Part shown: positions 1-5,314 of the stretch, piece after piece | Layout: every line of letters starts with the position of its first letter | How positions within the stretch are numbered: position 1 is the stretch's first letter | Assembly (NCBI GenBank): GCA_903953195.1 | Contig: CAJBIS010000317.1 | Span: forward strand, 1-5,883 | DNA: 5,883 bases | Origin: an uncultured Actinomycetes bacterium | GTDB lineage: Bacteria > Actinomycetota > Acidimicrobiia > Acidimicrobiales > Microtrichaceae | Reading direction: 5' to 3' | Notes under the pieces: model-generated | The model's database searches: none | Told to the model about the DNA's origin: nothing | Seen by the model: the letters and a program-made list of their open reading frames with translations, nothing else | Made by a program: the position numbers and the translations under genes

Positions 1-7
1 CGATGAC

Positions 8-1573
8 GTGCTGGTCGTGCCCGCGCCGAGCACTCACGTGCACACCACCCGGATCCTCCGGTCGCGCGCCCGCCTCGCGAGCGAGCGCAGGACGACCGCG
101 CTCGTGGGCACGGTGTTCCTCGCGCAGTTCGCCGTCCTCGTCGCCATCTCCCGCGTCGCCTACGAGCGCTTCACCATCGGCATCGACTTCGGGATCTTCG
201 CCCAGGCCTGGAGCGAGATCGGTCGCGGTCAGTTGAACCCGGACTCGACGCTGAGCGGGTTCCCGTACCTGTCGAGCCACTTCGAGCTCGCCATGTGGCC
301 ACTCGGCCTGCTCGCCACGGTGTTCCCGGACCCGTTCGTGCTGCTGGTCCTGCAGGCGGCGGCCATCGCCACCAGCGGATTCGTCGTGTGGTGCTGGGTG
401 CGCGCGCTCCTGCGCCGCGACCCGCTTCCGGCGGCGTGGACCACCGCCATCAGCATCGGAACCGTCGTGCTCCTGCTCGCCAATCCGGTCGCCTACGCCA
501 CCGCCGCGCAGGACTTCCACTTCTGGCCGATCGCGACCTGCCTCCTGGTGCTCACCGCCTACGACCTGTGGGCGGGGCGAACCGGTCGCATGTGGATCTG
601 GGTGGTGCTCGCACTGGCGTGCGGCGACGTGAGCGGCGTGTACCTGCTCGGACTCGGACTGACCGGCGTCCTGGCGAGCCGTCGCACCCGCAGGCCGGGC
701 CTGGCGCTCGGGGCGGCGGGCGTCGGCTGGGTCCTCCTCGCCACCGCCACGGGCAACAACATGGGCTCGCACATCGCCGACGGCTACGCCTACCTGTCGG
801 ACCAGCCCACGCTCCCCGAGGGCATCGCAGGGATCACGATGCTCACCAGCGGCGCACTGAAGCACCCGTCACGACCGCTCGACCTGCTCGTCGATCGCTG
901 GGACGTCATCGTCGCCTACCTCCGAGCCGGCGGCCTGGTCGGCGCGGTCACACCGTGGGGGCTCGGCGTCACGCTCGTCGCGGTGCTCACCGCCGGCCTG
1001 CAGGGCAGCGCCGTGTTCATCAATCAGCCGTTCCAGAACTTCGTGATCACCCCGTTCATCGCGTTCGGCTCGGTGTGGCTCGTGGTCGTCGTCGCCCGGC
1101 GGCGGACCCGGGCGACCACCGCGGCAGCCGTCGCGCTCGGCGTGCTGGCCATCGGCTCCGCGCTCTCGCAGGCAGCCCACCAACTGCCGGACACCACCAC
1201 CCACAACGGGGTGGGTGGGCTGATCCCCGCCGCCCAGGCCGACACCTACCGCGAGGTCCTCGACCTGACCCCCGACGACGCCCAGGTGATCGCGCCCCTG
1301 CCCAGCATCGGCCGCTTCAGCGCCCGGCCCCACATCGATCCGCTCAACTGCCCGGTCGGAGGATCCGTGCTCGACGTGCCGGTGCGCACCACGACAGTCG
1401 TCGTGGTGATGGACGCCGCTCGACCGGCGCCGTGTCTCGGACCGGGCGGCCAGGACGCGATCGCCCGGGCGTTGCTCACCGACCTCGGCGCCCAGGTGCT
1501 CGCGGATCGCGCCGGGGTCACCGCCTACCGGTTCGAGGTGCCCGCCGGGCGCACGCGCCTCACGCTCGGCTGA
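8..1573 (+). CDS. DUF2079-like polytopic membrane protein (5' end uncertain)
   Basis: This 521-residue product is an integral membrane protein with about nine or ten hydrophobic segments, roughly at residues 29-50, 93-135 (two), 142-162, 172-188, 195-222, 230-248, 300-330, 346-364 and 370-388. Family-like landmarks are DFGIFAQAW (60-68), a loop ending SSHFELAMWPL (89-99), DFHFWP (169-174) and GDVSG (206-210). These match the order of conserved blocks in DUF2079 proteins (DLGIFDQ, DHFSP, FDFHPE, KEDA), although the last block is altered. A hydrophilic C-terminal domain (about 410-521) follows the last helix and starts TPDDAQV, as in that family. DUF2079 has no established biochemical role; resemblance to polytopic glycosyltransferase-like proteins is only an inference. 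The start is unsure: GTG at 8 is the first in-frame start, but the frame stays open to the window edge, and GTGs at 17 and 38 are also possible. The 3' end overlaps the convergent SIR2 gene by 14 bases. Confidence 0.82.
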   Translation: MLVVPAPSTHVHTTRILRSRARLASERRTTALVGTVFLAQFAVLVAISRVAYERFTIGIDFGIFAQAWSEIGRGQLNPDSTLSGFPYLSSHFELAMWPLGLLATVFPDPFVLLVLQAAAIATSGFVVWCWVRALLRRDPLPAAWTTAISIGTVVLLLANPVAYATAAQDFHFWPIATCLLVLTAYDLWAGRTGRMWIWVVLALACGDVSGVYLLGLGLTGVLASRRTRRPGLALGAAGVGWVLLATATGNNMGSHIADGYAYLSDQPTLPEGIAGITMLTSGALKHPSRPLDLLVDRWDVIVAYLRAGGLVGAVTPWGLGVTLVAVLTAGLQGSAVFINQPFQNFVITPFIAFGSVWLVVVVARRRTRATTAAAVALGVLAIGSALSQAAHQLPDTTTHNGVGGLIPAAQADTYREVLDLTPDDAQVIAPLPSIGRFSARPHIDPLNCPVGGSVLDVPVRTTTVVVVMDAARPAPCLGPGGQDAIARALLTDLGAQVLADRAGVTAYRFEVPAGRTRLTLG

Positions 1574-2363
1574 GCGGCGCCACCAACCTCGGTAGCAACT
1601 CCGAGATCGAGCCACGCAGCACTGCCGTTGCGGCGTGGTCGTAGTCGGTCTCGCCGCCGTTCACGATCACCAGCTCCGCGCCGCTGTTCACGGCCAGGGG
1701 AGCCATGCGGGCCACGGGCGTGACGGTGAGGGTCGTGCCCACTGCCAGCAACACGTCGCAGTGGCGGGCGGCGTCGAAGGCGCGGTCGACGTGCTCGGGA
1801 CGGAGCGCCTCGCCGAAGAACACCGTGTCCGACTTCACGATGCCCGCGCACTCCGGACACGGCGGATCGAGCTCGCCGGCACGGACGCGCTCGAACACGT
1901 CGGCCATGGGCGCCGTCCACCCGCACGACACACATCGAGCCGTGCGAATGGTCCCGTGCATCTCGACGATCCGATCGGGGTCCGATCCGGCGGCGTGATG
2001 GAGCCCGTCGATGTTCTGGGTGACCAGGAGTTGCAGGCGACCTGTTCGCTCCAGCTCGACGAGCGCCCGGTGGCCGGCGTTCGGCTGCGCGGTCAGCGCC
2101 GGGTTGTCCATCCGGTGCTGCCAGGCCCGGACCCGGAGCTCCGGGTCGGCGAGGTAGTGACTGATCGTGGCGTACTTCTCGGCCTCGGGGTTCTTCGTCC
2201 ACACGCCGTCCGGGCCTCGGAAGTCGGGGATGCCCGAGTCCGTCGAGATGCCCGCCCCGGTGAGCACGACGATGCGCTCGGCCCCGGCGAGGAGCTCGGC
2301 GGCGCGATCGACCGCCGTATCGTCCCTGCGCCCGTCATCGAGGTGCTGGTCGGACTCGTCCAC
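1560..2363 (-). CDS. SIR2-family NAD-dependent protein deacylase (sirtuin)
   Basis: Sirtuins remove acyl groups from protein lysines using NAD+, releasing nicotinamide and O-acyl-ADP-ribose. This 267-residue cytosolic protein has the complete catalytic core: NAD-binding GAGIS (36-40), DFRG (47-50), TQNID (115-119), catalytic His136 in the MHG motif, four zinc cysteines (144, 147, 169, 172), FFGE (182-185), GTTLTVTP (209-216) and VN (234-235). The GVWT motif after DFRG recalls SIRT6/7-like sirtuins. The Tyr-x-x-Arg acyl-pocket pair of SIRT5/CobB desuccinylases is not evident before PNAGH (94-98), so deacetylation or long-chain deacylation is more likely than desuccinylation; this is inferred from an alignment by eye. 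I chose GTG at 2363 because TACCCT lies exactly six bases upstream, consistent with a leaderless transcript. GTG at 2387 would add eight residues and has no ribosome site. It lies 91 bases downstream of the DsbA-like gene on the same strand, and may be read from it as well as from its own promoter. Confidence 0.94.
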   Translation of the reverse strand: MDESDQHLDDGRRDDTAVDRAAELLAGAERIVVLTGAGISTDSGIPDFRGPDGVWTKNPEAEKYATISHYLADPELRVRAWQHRMDNPALTAQPNAGHRALVELERTGRLQLLVTQNIDGLHHAAGSDPDRIVEMHGTIRTARCVSCGWTAPMADVFERVRAGELDPPCPECAGIVKSDTVFFGEALRPEHVDRAFDAARHCDVLLAVGTTLTVTPVARMAPLAVNSGAELVIVNGGETDYDHAATAVLRGSISELLPRLVAPLSRA

Positions 2364-2369
2364 GCCGTC

Positions 2370-2375
2370 AGGGTA
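2370..2375 (-). promoter_or_regulatory. Candidate -10 element (TACCCT) for leaderless SIR2 transcript
   Basis: On the minus strand TACCCT is followed by six bases and then the GTG at 2363, so transcription starting seven bases after the hexamer would begin at the start codon. The same geometry occurs before the DsbA-like gene. No convincing -35 hexamer is seen 16-18 bases upstream. TANNNT -10 elements next to start codons are well known in actinobacterial leaderless genes; the assignment here is inference. Confidence 0.4.
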
Positions 2376-2393
2376 CGGCGCGCCCACGACAGC

Positions 2394-2425
2394 GACGGCG
2401 TTCGGGTCGGTCCGGAACGCCCGTC
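2394..2425 (-). repeat. Intercistronic inverted repeat between DsbA-like and SIR2 genes
   Basis: A perfect 7-base inverted repeat, GGCGTTC (2397-2403) and GAACGCC (2415-2421), encloses an 11-base loop. Allowing one bulged base, three outer pairs (GAC/GTC) extend the stem. It sits after the DsbA-like stop and about 30 bases before the SIR2 start. There is no T-run on either side, so it is not a classical intrinsic terminator. It could attenuate read-through, stabilise a processed 3' end, or be chance in GC-rich DNA. Confidence 0.35.
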
Positions 2426-2454
2426 ACGCAGATCACGCGGGTCGCTCGGCGTCC

Positions 2455-3057
2455 TCAGCTGAAGTCGAGGTCGCCCACACGCGTCCGCTTGAGCTCGAAG
2501 AACATCGGGAGCTGCAGCACCGCGAGCACGGCCTCGAGCAGACGGTCGGCGTCCTCACCCGTTGGCGCCGGGCTGACCACGGGTCCGAAGATCGCCCGGT
2601 CGGTGCCGTCGAGCCGGATCGCCGGCGAACCGACGTCCTCGCCGACGAGCGGTCGGATCTCCTCGAACGCGGCGCGCACGAGCGCGTCCGTCGACTCGTC
2701 GTCGAGTCGAGCCGCCACGTCGCCGATGCCGGCAGCCGCACCGGCGACCATCGCCAGCGCGTCCCCGGTCGGCTCGTCCTGCACGAACTCGCGGGTCCCG
2801 TACTCGGTGTAGAAGGCCGCCGCGTCCGAGGTGCGACCGTCTGCGACGAGCGATTCGACGACCCGGAGCGCCCGGTTCGACGCCTCGAAGCGCGGCAGGT
2901 ACTCCTCGGGCACGTCACGTCCCTCGTTGATGAGCGACAGGGCGAACGCCCGCCAGTGCAGATCCACGCCGGCACGGGGTGCGGCATCGACGAGCCACCG
3001 GGACGTGATCCACGTGAACGGGCAGCCGGGGTCGAAGTAGAAGGTCAACGAGGTCAT
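2455..3057 (-). CDS. DsbA-fold oxidoreductase, Rv2466c-like (mycothiol-dependent type), single-cysteine active site
   Basis: The 200-residue protein matches the mycobacterial Rv2466c family, a thioredoxin-fold enzyme that works with mycothiol and reduces nitro compounds such as TP053. Shared landmarks in order are FDPGCP (8-13), WITSRWL (16-22), SLINEGRD (41-48) close to LAILNENRD, VGEDVGSPAI (138-147) with predicted cis-Pro145, IFGPV (156-160) and FFELKRTR (186-193) near the C-terminus. The helical insertion between about 60 and 130 is typical of DsbA/FrnE-like folds. There is no signal peptide or membrane segment, so it should act in the cytosol. The oddity is the active site: Cys12-Pro-Phe-Thr15 where Rv2466c has Cys-Pro-Trp-Cys, so only the nucleophilic cysteine remains and Thr15 is encoded by ACG. 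A monothiol mechanism using mixed disulfides with mycothiol is plausible. ATG at 3057 is preceded six bases upstream by TAGGGT and has little Shine-Dalgarno sequence. Confidence 0.93.
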   Translation of the reverse strand: MTSLTFYFDPGCPFTWITSRWLVDAAPRAGVDLHWRAFALSLINEGRDVPEEYLPRFEASNRALRVVESLVADGRTSDAAAFYTEYGTREFVQDEPTGDALAMVAGAAAGIGDVAARLDDESTDALVRAAFEEIRPLVGEDVGSPAIRLDGTDRAIFGPVVSPAPTGEDADRLLEAVLAVLQLPMFFELKRTRVGDLDFS

Positions 3058-3063
3058 GCGCGC

Positions 3064-3069
3064 ACCCTA
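3064..3069 (-). promoter_or_regulatory. Candidate -10 element (TAGGGT) for leaderless DsbA-like transcript
   Basis: On the minus strand TAGGGT is followed by GCGCGC and then the ATG at 3057. This places the expected transcription start on the A of ATG, so the message would be leaderless. The hexamer fits the actinobacterial TANNNT consensus; a recognisable -35 is absent. It lies at the left edge of the divergent region shared with the rightward gene at 3211. Confidence 0.45.
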
Positions 3070-3114
3070 CCGGCGGCCGATGCGGGCGCCGCGCGCTCCG
3101 GGCACCGCTCCCCG

Positions 3115-3143
3115 GTGACGCCTCACACGACGCACCGTACGGT
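3115..3143 (+). promoter_or_regulatory. Candidate promoter of the 3211-3720 gene
   Basis: GTGACG (3115-3120), which matches the TGAC core of the TTGACA -35 consensus, is separated by 17 bases from TACGGT (3138-3143), which fits the TANNNT -10 consensus. Transcription would begin near 3150, giving a leader of about 60 bases before the GTG at 3211. The -10 hexamer is embedded in the perfect palindrome ACCGTACGGT (3134-3143). Seen directly: the hexamers and spacing; promoter activity is inferred. Confidence 0.45.
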
Positions 3144-3147
3144 CGCC

Positions 3148-3173
3148 GTCGTCGGACCGACGACCGGATCCGG
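3148..3173. promoter_or_regulatory. Palindrome cluster, candidate operator at the predicted transcription start
   Basis: Two palindromes abut here. GTCGTCGG (3148-3155) and CCGACGAC (3157-3164) are exact inverted repeats around a single A, a 17-base site. CCGGATCCGG (3164-3173) is a perfect 10-base palindrome sharing one base with it. Both lie over and just after the start point predicted from the promoter at 3115-3143, where a repressor could block transcription. Short palindromes are frequent in GC-rich DNA, so binding is only a hypothesis. Confidence 0.35.
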
Positions 3174-3197
3174 CACTCCCCGCCGCCCGCCCACCAC

Positions 3198-3203
3198 GGA
3201 GGT
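3198..3203 (+). promoter_or_regulatory. Strong ribosome binding site GGAGGT fixing the 3211 start
   Basis: GGAGGT is followed by seven bases and then GTG at 3211. This perfect Shine-Dalgarno site is what selects 3211 over the in-frame GTG codons at 3115 and 3292, neither of which has a comparable site; the one at 3115 also overlaps the predicted -35 element. Confidence 0.75.
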
Positions 3204-3210
3204 CACCACC

Positions 3211-3720
3211 GTGCACGGATCCGTCGACACCGCATCGCAACCCGCCGGCCCCGGCACCGCCGCCGGCCATCCCACGGTTGCGACGTCGACGGTGCCCGCC
3301 TCGGCGCCGAACGACGACGTCCTCACCGTTCGCTCCTGGTGGGACCCGCACCTGGCCACCGCCGGATTCGAGCTTCGCAGCGAGTACGTCGAACGGTTCT
3401 GGCTCGGGATCATCGGCCCGTCGACGGTCCTGCTGTTGCGGCGTTTCGCGCGCGGACTCGACGAGCGCCCTGACGGGTTCCGAGTCTCCGTGGTCGACAC
3501 CGCGAAGGCGTTGGGTCTCGGCGCAGGCACGGGCCGCAATGCGCCGATCATGCGCACGATCGACAGGGCGTGCACGTTCGGTCTGGCCCGGCTCGGCGCC
3601 CCGAACGACGTCGCGGTGCGCACCCATCTGCCCGAACTGCACCGGCGGCAACTTGAGCGGCTCCCACTCGCACTGCAGCGAACCCACCAGCGGTGGCTCG
3701 AGCAGCATCGCGGGACGTGA
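3211..3720 (+). CDS. Uncharacterised actinobacterial-type protein, possible winged-helix fold
   Basis: I do not recognise a named family for this 169-residue soluble protein. Residues 1-36 are rich in Ala, Pro, Thr and Gly and probably disordered. The conserved-looking body starts at RSWWDPHL (41-48), followed by YVERFWLGIIGPSTVLLLRR (59-78), a likely helix pair VSVVDTAKALGLG (92-104) and NAPIMRTIDRACTFGLARL (110-128), an extended segment DVAVRTHLPEL (133-143), and an Arg/Gln-rich helix with RRQLERLP (145-152) and AL..THQRWL (154-163). Helix, helix, recognition-like helix and hairpin in that order suggest a winged-helix DNA-binding domain, but this comes from reading the pattern only. The long open frame extends far upstream, but that part is antisense to the DsbA-like and SIR2 genes and is not coding here. 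It faces pepA with three bases between stop codons, so there is no room for a terminator between them. Confidence 0.78.
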   Translation: MHGSVDTASQPAGPGTAAGHPTVATSTVPASAPNDDVLTVRSWWDPHLATAGFELRSEYVERFWLGIIGPSTVLLLRRFARGLDERPDGFRVSVVDTAKALGLGAGTGRNAPIMRTIDRACTFGLARLGAPNDVAVRTHLPELHRRQLERLPLALQRTHQRWLEQHRGT

Positions 3721-3723
3721 CGA

Positions 3724-5235
3724 TCAGTCGCTGAGCTCGCCCTCGTCGCCGGCGTCGGCGTCGGCGACGTCGCCCCAACCGCAGGCGAGCTGGACCAACG
3801 TGCGGACACCGAACCCGGTCGCACCGGGGCCCTGCTCACCGTCGGGGGCGTCCAACATCGCCGGACCGGCGATGTCGAGGTGGGCCCACGGGATGCCGTC
3901 GGCGACGAACTCCTGCAGGAACAGCCCGGCCGTCAAGGTGCCGCCGAAGCGTGCGCTGCTGATGTTCGAGATGTCCGCCACCCGGGAGTCCAGGAGCTTG
4001 CGGTAGTCGGCGGGCAACGGCAACGGCCACACCCGCTCCCCTGCCACGCCAGCCGCACGCATGACCGTGTCTCGGAACCCGTCGTCGTTCGACATCAGTC
4101 CGGCGATCCGGTCGCCGAGCGCCACCATGCAGGCGCCGGTGAGTGTCGCCAGATCGACGATCGCCGACGGCTGCGTCTCCGAGGCGAGCACCAGCGCATC
4201 GGCAAGAATCAATCGTCCCTCGGCATCGGTGTTCAACACCTCGACCGTCGTCCCGCCCCGGGCCGTGAAGACGTCGCCGGGTCGCTGCGCATCACCGTTG
4301 ATCATGTTGTCGGTCATCGGCGTGAACGAGACGGCCGCGGTGCGGGCACCGAGCGCCGGCAGGGCACACATCGCAGCGATGACCGCGGCGGCGCCGCCCA
4401 TGTCCATCTTCATGCCGATCATCCCGTCGGCGGGCTTGATCGACAGTCCGCCCGAATCGAACGTGATGCCCTTGCCGACGAACGCGAGGGTGTCGCCGGT
4501 CGGCTCCAGCGCCGGATCGGGGGTGTAGGTGAGCTTCACCATCCGGGGCGGATGGGTCGAACCACGGTTGACGGCGAGCAGTCCGCCGAGCTCGGCCTCG
4601 GCGATCGCGTCGGCGTCGAGCACCTCGACCTCGAGCCCGGCGGCGAGCGCCCGTTCCTGCGCCAGATCGGCGAACACCTGCGGTGTCAGCGTCCCGCCGG
4701 GGGTGTTGACCAGGTCGCGGGCGAAACACACGGCGTCGGCCACGACGGCCGCCTGCTCCACCGCGGCGCGCACCTGGCGCACCTCGGCGGTCGAACCGTC
4801 GACCACCAGCGACGCCGACTGCAGACGTCCGCCGGCGTCCGGCGACGACCGGAACTCGGTGAACGAGTACGAGCCGAGCAGCAGGCCCTCGCTGATCGCA
4901 CCGGCGATCACCGCCATGTCGAGACCCGGGACCTCCGGCAGTTCGACCGCGATGCGCCGGTGACGTGAGACCCGTCGTGCCACCTCGGCCGCGGCGCGAC
5001 GGAGTTCGTCGGTGCACACACGATCCGACGGTCCGAGTCCGGCGACGACCGTGGCCCGGTCACCGTCGTCGAGGATCGCCACCGCACCAACGGTCCCCGA
5101 GAAGCCGGCTCGGTCGAGTGCCGCCTTACGGACACCCGGCACGCGATTCAGCCCGTCCGAGGTGGCGAACACCACCACGCCCGTCGCTCCCGAGGGCACG
5201 CTCGTACCCACCTTGATGCTGATCAACTCGGCCAC
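3724..5235 (-). CDS. pepA: Leucyl aminopeptidase (M17 family, PepA)
   Basis: M17 aminopeptidases are cytosolic, usually hexameric enzymes that use two metal ions to remove N-terminal residues such as leucine from peptides, in peptide turnover. This 503-residue protein has the expected length and two-domain layout: an N-terminal alpha/beta domain (about 1-165) and a catalytic domain (about 170-488). All metal and catalytic residues are visible: Lys255, Asp260, Lys267, Asp278, Asp337 and Glu339, plus Arg341 in the signature NTDAEGRL (335-342). Their spacing equals that of bovine lens enzyme residues 250, 255, 262, 273, 332, 334 and 336. DNMINGDAQRPGDV (309-322) and DLATLTGA (361-368) also fit. 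The last 12 residues are an acidic tail. GTG at 5235 is chosen because GGAGGT stands seven bases before it; a longer open frame to 5367 would overlap the upstream pduO gene and gives an Arg-rich extension unlike the family. It follows pduO by 79 bases and probably shares its transcript. Confidence 0.96.
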   Translation of the reverse strand: MAELISIKVGTSVPSGATGVVVFATSDGLNRVPGVRKAALDRAGFSGTVGAVAILDDGDRATVVAGLGPSDRVCTDELRRAAAEVARRVSRHRRIAVELPEVPGLDMAVIAGAISEGLLLGSYSFTEFRSSPDAGGRLQSASLVVDGSTAEVRQVRAAVEQAAVVADAVCFARDLVNTPGGTLTPQVFADLAQERALAAGLEVEVLDADAIAEAELGGLLAVNRGSTHPPRMVKLTYTPDPALEPTGDTLAFVGKGITFDSGGLSIKPADGMIGMKMDMGGAAAVIAAMCALPALGARTAAVSFTPMTDNMINGDAQRPGDVFTARGGTTVEVLNTDAEGRLILADALVLASETQPSAIVDLATLTGACMVALGDRIAGLMSNDDGFRDTVMRAAGVAGERVWPLPLPADYRKLLDSRVADISNISSARFGGTLTAGLFLQEFVADGIPWAHLDIAGPAMLDAPDGEQGPGATGFGVRTLVQLACGWGDVADADAGDEGELSD

Positions 5236-5242
5236 GTCGAGC

Positions 5243-5248
5243 ACCTCC
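5243..5248 (-). promoter_or_regulatory. Strong ribosome binding site GGAGGT fixing the pepA start
   Basis: Read on the minus strand, GGAGGT is followed by seven bases and the GTG at 5235. It rules out the two nearby in-frame GTGs at 5250 and 5244, which overlap or lie inside the ribosome site. The spacing is identical to that before the 3211 gene. Confidence 0.75.
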
Positions 5249-5251
5249 ACT

Positions 5252-5280
5252 CGTTCGAAGTCATGTGGTTCGGTCGAACG
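5252..5280. repeat. Inverted repeat in the pduO-pepA gap
   Basis: CGTTCGA (5252-5258) and TCGAACG (5274-5280) are exact inverted repeats with a 15-base loop. The right part also belongs to a compact palindrome GTTCGGTCGAAC (5268-5279), and TTCGAA (5254-5259) is palindromic. The element lies just upstream of the pepA ribosome site. It could be a hairpin affecting pepA translation or a protein site. The half-sites resemble those of actinobacterial LexA boxes but face the opposite way, so I do not call a LexA site. No TANNNT promoter hexamer is seen in this gap. Confidence 0.3.
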
Positions 5281-5314
5281 CTCGGTCGCAGCGGGACGCC
5301 ACGACCGGCGTCGT

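Noticed and set aside
295..1644. 449-codon open frame on the plus strand inside the membrane protein gene
   Set aside because: Its translation is dominated by Arg, Gly, His and Pro with no domain, which is typical of an out-of-frame shadow in GC-rich DNA. The overlapping frame has clear membrane segments and family motifs.
2394..2425. Intrinsic terminator after the DsbA-like gene
   Set aside because: The stem is real but no T-run follows on either strand, so I list it only as an inverted repeat.
2167..3210. Plus-strand extension of the 3211-3720 gene to a 517-residue protein
   Set aside because: The extension is antisense to the well-supported SIR2 and DsbA-like genes and shows low-complexity composition. 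A perfect ribosome site at 3198-3203 and a promoter candidate place the real start at 3211.
3067..3839. Two minus-strand open frames opposite the unknown gene
   Set aside because: Both translations are Arg- and Ser-rich without motifs, and would run over the pepA 3' end or the divergent promoter. The plus-strand frame has a ribosome site and ordered hydrophobic pattern.
3880..4968. 362-codon plus-strand open frame antisense to pepA
   Set aside because: It mirrors the strongly conserved M17 catalytic domain on the other strand; its Arg/Gly/His-rich translation has no recognisable domain.
5252..5280. LexA/SOS box
   Set aside because: The half-sites are GTTCG then CGAAC, the reverse of the CGAAC-N4-GTTCG order of actinobacterial SOS boxes, and neither flanking gene is a usual SOS gene.
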